Assembly (NCBI GenBank): GCA_025935445.1
Contig: JAICVG010000017.1
Location: forward strand, 1 to 9,854
Length of the DNA stretch: 9,854 nucleotides
Direction of reading: 5' to 3'
From: Nitrososphaera sp.
GTDB lineage: Archaea > Thermoproteota > Nitrososphaeria > Nitrososphaerales > Nitrososphaeraceae
The position numbers and the translations under genes are program-made. Under the pieces are notes generated by a model. That model worked only from the letters and a program-made list of their open reading frames with translations. It ran no database searches and had not been told where the DNA came from. Below are positions 5,718 to 9,854 of the stretch, piece by piece. Within the stretch, counting starts at the first letter, position 1; each line of letters starts with the position of its first letter.

Positions 5718-6401
5718 CTTTTCACATTCATACAATATTCTTGCAATGACGACATGTGCCTCAAGCGCAATGTTGCTGATAGAATATGTAGGACCCAGGG
5801 ATGTTGTGACGTTTTCTGAAAAGTGACCCTTTGCAAAGCCACCTACCACTAGGCTGGAATGGTCTGCGCTTTGAGCATTTTCAGCCACTTTTTGCGCATT
5901 GCTTTGGACGCCAACAGATGATAGCCCGATGACCATATCCGGCTTGATTATGTCAACCAGATCTGCAAACGTGCCATCGGACAACTCCATTAGAATAGCC
6001 CCTTCATTGCTTTTGATTAGATTGTCTCTAAACAGGCTCACCATCAACCTTTCAAAACGAAAGTATGATTTGGGTATACGCAGATTGTCTGCAATGGCGA
6101 TTATCTTGTCATTTATTGTATGAACATAAACTCTGAGCATCATATTCATAAAAAGAGGCGTCGATAGAGCTTCCATTAGCGCAAAATGGACAATATCCGG
6201 TCTGCCGCGCTTCCAGCTATCTGGCAGCCGCTTCATTGCGGCGTGGTGATAGCTCCTATCAAGCAGAATTTCTGATGATTTCTGCTGGAGCCTGCGGGAA
6301 TGATTCCTTACCGCGGCGTGGCTGGCAATCTCACCTGGGATAGTTTCAAGAGCCGCCTCAGCAATGATAAGCGTTATCGTACTAGTTGGTGCAGGCTGTA
6401 T
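5658..6401 (-). CDS. nep1: Nep1/Emg1, 16S rRNA pseudouridine N1-methyltransferase (non-standard start)
   Basis: Nep1 is a SPOUT-fold enzyme that methylates N1 of a hypermodified pseudouridine in the small-subunit rRNA (yeast Psi1191, Methanocaldococcus Psi914) and is needed for 30S assembly. Family features are KRGRPDIVHFALMEAL, RIPKSYFRFERLM, GGFAKGHFSE and a C-terminal YSISNIALEAHVV. The first ATG (6234-6236) gives only 192 residues and cuts off a conserved N-terminus. The same frame continues upstream without a stop to 6407 and encodes TLIIAEAALETIPGEI and EILLDRSYHHAAM, which match the family start. No ATG, GTG or TTG occurs in that extension. The ATA at 6399-6401 (247 residues in total) is my best guess; ATA at 6375-6377 is another. 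The gene begins about 6 nt after the stop of the 144-residue ORF. Its last 60 nt overlap ctaB on the opposite strand. Confidence 0.85.
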   Translation of the reverse strand: MQPAPTSTITLIIAEAALETIPGEIASHAAVRNHSRRLQQKSSEILLDRSYHHAAMKRLPDSWKRGRPDIVHFALMEALSTPLFMNMMLRVYVHTINDKIIAIADNLRIPKSYFRFERLMVSLFRDNLIKSNEGAILMELSDGTFADLVDIIKPDMVIGLSSVGVQSNAQKVAENAQSADHSSLVVGGFAKGHFSENVTTSLGPTYSISNIALEAHVVIARILYECEKLLEKGIDHEGDKKRRQIGA

Positions 6402-6407
6402 ACTATA

Positions 6408-6842
6408 TTAAGGAGCGGTGCCCGCATGTTTTGTAAATATTTCTGCCCTTCTGGTATACACTAGTTTTTGCACTTCTTTTGTAGATAGTTCAAGCTCAAT
6501 GTCTGCTTCACTTCTATCTTCGGAGGTGACTAAAATTTCACCCGGCCCAAATTTCACCCTGCCGATCTCTATTGGCACCGTCATATGAAGGATCTCAGCA
6601 AGAAGATCAAATATGGCAGGATATGTTGCATTATTTTGGTATATGTAGGTAGTTGTTCCGTCACTGGATAATGTATCTTTTTCAAGCGGAAGAAAAAAGG
6701 AAGCAGATGATATTGAATCAATGATCCTGATAGCCAACCGGGCAAGCTCCATCCGATTACTTTCATTGGCATTATTTTGTTGTTGTTGTTTTAGCTGGGC
6801 ATATTTTTTCGCCAGCTCCTCTAGTTCGTCAAGCTTTGCCAA
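6408..6842 (-). CDS. Unrecognised protein with N-terminal coiled coil, cotranscribed with nep1
   Basis: This is a 144-residue ORF with a TTG start at 6840-6842; the frame holds no ATG before an in-frame TAA at 6864-6866. I do not recognise the family. Residues 1-27 are charged and Gln-rich (ELEELAKKYAQLKQQQQNN), suggesting a short coiled coil with a CAA-type repeat. Residues 30-60 include a likely helix (MELARLAIRIIDSISSA). The rest alternates short hydrophobic strands and turns (TTTYIYQNN, PIEIGRVKFGPGEILV, EADIELEL). There are no cysteines, membrane segments or signal peptide. Its stop abuts the nep1 reading frame, and it is divergent from RNase P component 4 and eS19. A role in rRNA processing or ribosome assembly is therefore the reasonable guess by context, without motif support. 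Confidence 0.75.
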   Translation of the reverse strand: MAKLDELEELAKKYAQLKQQQQNNANESNRMELARLAIRIIDSISSASFFLPLEKDTLSSDGTTTYIYQNNATYPAIFDLLAEILHMTVPIEIGRVKFGPGEILVTSEDRSEADIELELSTKEVQKLVYTRRAEIFTKHAGTAP

Positions 6843-6862
6843 TAAAAGTAATGGTTTTTTAA

Positions 6863-6870
6863 ATTAAATA
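6863..6870 (-). promoter_or_regulatory. TATA-like box for the 144-aa gene and nep1
   Basis: Read on the minus strand, TATTTAAT is centred about 25 nt before the TTG at 6842, fitting a leaderless transcript. The 79-nt gap to the divergent RNase P gene is AT-rich and must hold both promoters. For the plus direction, CTATATAC (6898-6905) is the best-looking box but lies unusually close to the TTG at 6922. An upstream AT-rich element near 6861-6870 may be used instead. Confidence 0.4.
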
Positions 6871-6921
6871 ACAGTTACCAAGGCTTATCAACTAGACCTA
6901 TATACTTTCTTTTATAAAGCA

Positions 6922-7239
6922 TTGAACAGGAAGAAACAGAAAGTTAAGCAAATAGCAAGAGAGCATATTGATCTACTTGTAGAATATGCCCTACATGAGA
7001 AGGATGATCATCTTGCCGCGAAACAGGCTCGCCAAGCCAAAAAGATAGCAATGCATCAACGTGTACGCCTGCCCTATGAGATAAGGCAGCTTTACTGCAA
7101 AAGGTGCAAGGCCTTTATAGTACCAGGTCGGAGCGCTCGGGTAAGAGTTGGCAGGGCAAAAACAAGGGCTGTGAGGATTACCTGCCTAAAGTGTGGCCAC
7201 ACCTATCGCAAAATCTTGACATGGAATAAGGATTTATAG
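6922..7239 (+). CDS. rnp4: Ribonuclease P protein component 4 (Rpr2/Rpp21 family)
   Basis: This is a protein subunit of archaeal RNase P, the ribozyme that trims the 5' leader of pre-tRNAs; with Rpp29 it helps substrate recognition. The 105 residues have an N-terminal helical part (REHIDLLVEYAL at 13-24, then KQARQAKKIAMHQRVRLP at 34-51). A zinc ribbon follows with Cys59/Cys62 (YCKRC) and Cys88/Cys91 (TCLKCGH), the layout and length of archaeal RNP4. The start is TTG at 6922. No ATG occurs until residue 44, inside the conserved helix, so the TTG is required unless an even rarer codon is used. eS19 starts 27 nt downstream on the same strand, a neighbourhood often seen in archaea. Confidence 0.92.
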   Translation: MNRKKQKVKQIAREHIDLLVEYALHEKDDHLAAKQARQAKKIAMHQRVRLPYEIRQLYCKRCKAFIVPGRSARVRVGRAKTRAVRITCLKCGHTYRKILTWNKDL

Positions 7240-7266
7240 GGGTTAAGGAAATTTCCGAACTACTAT

Positions 7267-7722
7267 ATGGCCAAGGTTTACGATGTTCCTGCTGACAAGC
7301 TGATAGCCAAACTGGCTGATCAGCTGAGGAAGGACAAAAAAATAGATCCCCCGACTTGGTCGCAATTTGTCAAGACAGGCTCGCATGTACAAAGAATTCC
7401 CCAAAATAAAGATTGGTGGTACGTCAGATGCGCTTCTCTACTTAGAAAGATTTACCTTCATGGTCCTCTCGGAGTTGCCGACTTGAAAGTTGCCTACGGC
7501 GGCAGGAAAAAGATTGGATACAACCTTGCCCACCACCAAGATTCTAGCGGTGCCATCGTTCGCAATGCCCTTCATCAACTGGAAGCATCGGGCTACATTG
7601 TCAAAGTACAGCACAAGGGCAGAATAATTTCAAGTGAAGGCATGAAAAAGATGGATAGGTTGGCTACTGAAATCCATAAAGAGCTTGTCAAGACTGTGCC
7701 GCAGCTCCAACGCTACACATAA
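7267..7722 (+). CDS. rps19e: 30S ribosomal protein eS19 (S19e)
   Basis: This is an archaeal/eukaryotic small-subunit ribosomal protein needed for late 30S (40S) maturation. The 151 residues are of usual length. The opening VYDVPADKLIAKLA (4-17), PPTWSQFVKTGSH (28-40), DWWYVRCASLLRKIY (49-63), GPLGV with YGGRKK (66-82) and SGAIVRNALHQLE (94-106) are all standard eS19 blocks around a winged-helix fold. The ATG at 7267 gives the family N-terminus. It lies between RNase P component 4 and the PDCD5-family gene; only 4 nt separate its stop from the next ATG, so the three are probably one operon. Nothing is unusual in the protein. Confidence 0.96.
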   Translation: MAKVYDVPADKLIAKLADQLRKDKKIDPPTWSQFVKTGSHVQRIPQNKDWWYVRCASLLRKIYLHGPLGVADLKVAYGGRKKIGYNLAHHQDSSGAIVRNALHQLEASGYIVKVQHKGRIISSEGMKKMDRLATEIHKELVKTVPQLQRYT

Positions 7723-7726
7723 GACT

Positions 7727-8017
7727 ATGTCGGTCTCACAACCCTCGCAACCAAATGATGAGGAAATAAGAAGGCGTGAAGCCGAGGCTACGGCCATGCG
7801 CCAGCGGGTTTTGCAGGTGGTACTCGATCCTCAAGCGCGCCAGCGGCTGATGAATATCCGGCTTGTCAAGCCGGATCTTGCACTGACTGTTGAAAATTAC
7901 CTTATCAGTGCGGCTTCTTCCGGCAGGATCAATCGCCCCCTAACTGATGATGAATTGAAGCAGTTGTTGTTGCGCATCCAGCAGCCAAAGAAAGAATTCC
8001 GGTTTGAAAGGCGCTAG
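7727..8017 (+). CDS. PDCD5 (TFAR19)-family DNA-binding protein
   Basis: This is a small three-helix-bundle protein of the PDCD5 family. Archaeal members are encoded next to ribosomal protein genes, bind nucleic acid in vitro and have no settled function. From the ATG at 7727 it has 96 residues: a polar N-terminus, charged helix 1 (DEEIRRREAEATAMRQRVLQ, 11-30), then the conserved LDPQARQRLMNIRLVKPDLA (33-52), VENYLISAASSGRI (55-68) and the basic tail KKEFRFERR (88-96). An earlier in-frame ATG at 7685 lies inside eS19 and would add 14 residues unlike the family. The start 4 nt after the eS19 stop indicates coupling. A 21-bp near-perfect palindrome lies inside the gene at 7856-7876. Confidence 0.92.
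   Translation: MSVSQPSQPNDEEIRRREAEATAMRQRVLQVVLDPQARQRLMNIRLVKPDLALTVENYLISAASSGRINRPLTDDELKQLLLRIQQPKKEFRFERR
7856..7876. repeat. Inverted repeat with 10-bp arms inside the PDCD5-family gene
   Basis: ATCCGGCTTG and CAAGCCGGAT are perfect 10-bp inverted arms around a single T. The segment codes for part of the conserved IRLVKPD block, so protein constraint explains some of it. The GC-rich 10-bp arms are long for chance. With a 1-nt centre it reads better as a protein-binding dyad than as an RNA hairpin. Confidence 0.5.
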
Positions 8018-8062
8018 AACACTCAGCTAGCCTATATACTCCACTGTTCAGGCATGAGTTAA

Positions 8063-8072
8063 CTATTTAAAG
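8063..8072 (+). promoter_or_regulatory. TATA-like box for the MDR dehydrogenase
   Basis: CTATTTAAAG is centred about 27 nt before the ATG at 8095, a textbook archaeal leaderless arrangement. It supports the ATG at 8095 over the in-frame GTG at 8074, which would lie upstream of the predicted transcription start. Confidence 0.6.
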
Positions 8073-8094
8073 TGTGAAACATGCTTGCTGCTCT

Positions 8095-9156
8095 ATGAAG
8101 GCAGCAATATTTCGAGAATACAACAAGGATCCGATGAAGGTTGTCAAGATTGAAGATATCGACGTTCCTAAGATAAAGTCTAATGAGGTTTTGATAAAGG
8201 TTGAGGCGGCGGCCTACAACTATAACGATCTTTGGGCTATATGGGGTGAACCAGTCAAGACGCCACTTCCACATATTTCAGGAAGTGATGTAGGAGGAAC
8301 AGTAGTTGAAGTTGGCCCTGATGTACAAAAGATCAAGGTTGGAGATAGGGTAGTTTCACATTCCAACATGAGCTGCAGAGTGTGCTATGAATGCACTTCT
8401 GGTAGGGAGTATGACTGCAATGAAAGGACTATCTGGGGATTCCAGACAGGCCCGCTCTGGGGAGGATTTGCTCAGTATACACACCTTCCAGAGGTCAATG
8501 TAGTCAAGATTGCAGACAATGTTTCGTTTAATGACGCAGCAGCAGTTTCTATGGTGGGCATGACATCGTGGCACATGTTGGTTGGCCGCGCCAAGATCAA
8601 GCCTGGCCAGCTAGTACTTATCATGGGTGGAGGTTCCGGCGTTGGCATGGTAGGCATCCAGATTGCCAAATTGTACAACTGCACAGTCATTGCCACTGCA
8701 GGCAACAAGGACAAGATGGACAAGTGCATGGAGCTTGGAGCCGACTATACAGTCAATCACCGGGAAGCCGACTGGTACAAGAAAGTACGCGAGATAACAA
8801 AGAAGATAGGTCAACCCGGCGGTGTCGATGTAGTCTTTGAGCACATTGGCAAGTCGGTGTTTCCACAGGAAGTTGCGCTGCTCAAGATGGGCGGCACACT
8901 TGTTGCTACAGGTGCAACTACAGGATATGACTCGACTATTGACCTAAGGTTCCTGTTCTTTAAGGGAACCAACCTGCTTGGCTCTACTCAGGGCACTAAG
9001 GGAGAGCTTGAAGACGTGATGTATTGGGTTAGCAAGGGCAAAATCAAGCCAGTAATAGATACCACCTTGCCATTTAGCAACATGGTAGAAGGCCATGTAA
9101 TGATGGCAAACGCCCAACAATTCGGCAAGATCATGACGACTCCACAGAAACTATAA
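8095..9156 (+). CDS. MDR-superfamily zinc-binding dehydrogenase/reductase, substrate unknown
   Basis: This is a medium-chain dehydrogenase/reductase of 353 residues that uses NAD(P)H. The N-terminal GroES-like domain runs to about 155. The Rossmann domain follows, with MGGGSGVGMVGIQIAK at 177-192 and a last conserved block GKIKPVIDTTLPF (315-327). Cys94, Cys97, Cys100 and Cys108 form the structural-zinc lobe. The catalytic-zinc ligands of true alcohol dehydrogenases are absent: the usual Cys position reads YNYND (41-45) and the usual GHE reads GSD (63-65). That is the pattern of quinone-oxidoreductase- and enoyl-reductase-like members. Reduction of a C=C bond, for example in an enoyl-CoA such as acryloyl-CoA, is therefore more likely than alcohol oxidation, but no substrate can be assigned. 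The ATG at 8095 was chosen over a GTG at 8074 from the TATA spacing and the family start MKAAIF. A CitE-like gene follows 26 nt downstream. Confidence 0.88.
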   Translation: MKAAIFREYNKDPMKVVKIEDIDVPKIKSNEVLIKVEAAAYNYNDLWAIWGEPVKTPLPHISGSDVGGTVVEVGPDVQKIKVGDRVVSHSNMSCRVCYECTSGREYDCNERTIWGFQTGPLWGGFAQYTHLPEVNVVKIADNVSFNDAAAVSMVGMTSWHMLVGRAKIKPGQLVLIMGGGSGVGMVGIQIAKLYNCTVIATAGNKDKMDKCMELGADYTVNHREADWYKKVREITKKIGQPGGVDVVFEHIGKSVFPQEVALLKMGGTLVATGATTGYDSTIDLRFLFFKGTNLLGSTQGTKGELEDVMYWVSKGKIKPVIDTTLPFSNMVEGHVMMANAQQFGKIMTTPQKL

Positions 9157-9158
9157 AC
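9151..9158 (+). promoter_or_regulatory. TATA-like box for the CitE-like gene
   Basis: CTATAAAC overlaps the stop codon of the MDR gene and is centred 28 nt before the ATG at 9183. It predicts a leaderless transcript starting at or next to the ATG. Confidence 0.5.
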
Positions 9159-9160
9159 AC

Positions 9161-9182
9161 TGTCTTTTCTTTTCCTTTTCTT
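9161..9182 (+). terminator. Pyrimidine-rich tract, possible terminator of the MDR transcript
   Basis: The gap between the MDR stop and the next ATG is almost entirely T and C, with four TTTT runs and no hairpin. T-rich tracts of this kind terminate archaeal RNA polymerase. It would separate the two transcripts while the TATA-like box at 9151-9158 restarts transcription. Confidence 0.35.
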
Positions 9183-9854
9183 ATGTTCCGCAGCCTGATT
9201 TTTGTTCCCGGCAATAGCGTACGCTTTGTAGAAAAAGCCAAGACACTTGCAGCAGACATAATCTGCTTTGATCTAGAAGATTCAGTGCCAGACAACGAAA
9301 AGCACGCAGCACGCAGGATAATAGCAGAAACGTTGCTAGCACGACGACAGGAATACTGCGGCCATGTCTATGTGAGGACGAATTCGCCTGAGTCGGGGCT
9401 AGTATCTGATGATCTTGAAGCTGTTTTGCAAAAGGGAATAGATGGTATAGTAGTGCCAAAGGTCAATGATGCTTATGAGATGCTCGAGATCAAGAAGCAT
9501 ATTGTCATGCTTGAAAAAGAAAGAAAGACTGATAAAATTGCATTAATGCCTTCAATCGAAACGGCAAGAGGAGTTGTAAACGCCTACTTGGTTGCAAGCG
9601 CCGACGAACGAATAAAGGCCCTTGTTTTCGGAGTCTTTGACTTTCTTTACGATATGCGGCTTGACTACGACGAGCATAACCCCGTGGGATATTCTTATGT
9701 GCGTGCAAAGATCCCAGTTGATGCAAGGGCCGCAGGCGTCCATGCAATAGATGCAATATGGCAAAAGATCGATGACATCGATGGTCTTATCAGAGATGCG
9801 ACAATGGCAAGACGCCTTGGGTATTCTGGCAAGAGCATAATCCATCCAAGTCAG
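9183..9854 (+). CDS. HpcH/HpaI-family CitE-like lyase (3' end outside the window)
   Basis: This is a TIM-barrel lyase of the citrate lyase beta-subunit-like group, which cleaves or forms C-C bonds in 3-hydroxyacyl-CoA or thioester substrates (malyl-CoA, citramalyl-CoA, citryl). The first 224 residues are present and the frame is open at the window end. Visible motifs are RSLIFVPGN (3-11), DIICFDLEDSVP (25-36), the substrate-binding VRTN (64-67), PKV (92-94), the Mg ligand Glu126 in MPSIETARG (122-130), Asp153 in VFGVFDF (148-154) and GKSIIHPSQ (216-224). A stand-alone gene without CitF or CitD partners nearby argues against citrate lyase proper; malyl-CoA or citramalyl-CoA lyase activity is more plausible. 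The neighbouring MDR reductase may act in the same CoA-ester route. The ATG follows a TATA-like box by 28 nt. Confidence 0.88.
   Translation, partial: MFRSLIFVPGNSVRFVEKAKTLAADIICFDLEDSVPDNEKHAARRIIAETLLARRQEYCGHVYVRTNSPESGLVSDDLEAVLQKGIDGIVVPKVNDAYEMLEIKKHIVMLEKERKTDKIALMPSIETARGVVNAYLVASADERIKALVFGVFDFLYDMRLDYDEHNPVGYSYVRAKIPVDARAAGVHAIDAIWQKIDDIDGLIRDATMARRLGYSGKSIIHPSQ

Noticed and set aside
7685..7726. Earlier ATG for the PDCD5-family gene inside eS19
   Set aside because: It adds 14 residues unlike the family and overlaps the eS19 end; the ATG at 7727 is 4 nt after the eS19 stop and fits.
8568..8840. 90-residue plus-strand ORF inside the MDR gene
   Set aside because: It is an out-of-frame shadow of the Rossmann domain coding region.
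9181..9845. Minus-strand ORFs of 83-97 residues at the window end
   Set aside because: They are antisense shadows of the CitE-like gene, whose plus-strand frame carries all family motifs.
1..9854. CRISPR arrays, insertion sequences, prophage or defence genes
   Set aside because: I saw no spaced direct repeats, transposase motifs, terminal inverted repeats or phage-like genes; the content is core metabolism and ribosome biogenesis.

Overview
The window is archaeal and most likely from an ammonia-oxidising thaumarchaeote (class Nitrososphaeria), probably a Nitrososphaera-like lineage. The archaeal assignment is firm: it carries ribosomal protein eS19, a PDCD5-family protein, the Rpp21/Rpr2-type RNase P protein, the Nep1 rRNA methyltransferase and an Lrp/AsnC regulator. 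Many genes also have a TATA-like box about 25-28 nt before the start codon, consistent with leaderless mRNAs. The thaumarchaeal placement rests on gene content and protein style and is inference. Several genes have no ATG and appear to start at TTG.

Region 1 (1-3372, + strand) is a tight cluster. The tail of an unidentified gene is followed by larC and larE, nickel-pincer nucleotide (NPN) cofactor genes, and then a class I cysteine desulfurase whose start overlaps the larE stop by 8 nt. This LarE keeps a CxxC pair and a third cysteine, the pattern of iron-sulfur-cluster LarE proteins. The co-encoded desulfurase is therefore a natural candidate sulfur source.

Region 2 (3373-4301) is sparse. 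It holds two small unrecognised minus-strand ORFs, one with a CxxCH motif and one with a possible helix-turn-helix. A 246-nt leader region before the Lrp gene contains an 8+2+8 inverted repeat and a weak C/D-box-RNA-like element.

Region 3 (4302-5717, + strand) has an Lrp/AsnC-type regulator and ctaB (heme O synthase). A perfect 12-bp palindrome lies at the predicted ctaB transcription start.

Region 4 (5658-8017) concerns ribosome and RNA biogenesis. On the minus strand, an unknown 144-aa protein is followed by nep1, whose true N-terminus extends about 55 codons past the first ATG and has no standard start codon. The 3' end of nep1 overlaps ctaB by 60 nt. Divergently, RNase P component 4, eS19 and PDCD5 form an operon.

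Region 5 (8095-9854, + strand) has an MDR-family oxidoreductase that keeps its structural-zinc cysteines but lacks the usual catalytic-zinc ligands. It is followed by a CitE-like (HpcH/HpaI family) lyase cut by the window end. Both look like CoA-ester or carbon-metabolism enzymes with unassigned substrates.

I saw no tRNA or rRNA genes, CRISPR arrays, insertion sequences or prophage genes. The window reads as chromosomal core with a few unexplained small elements.
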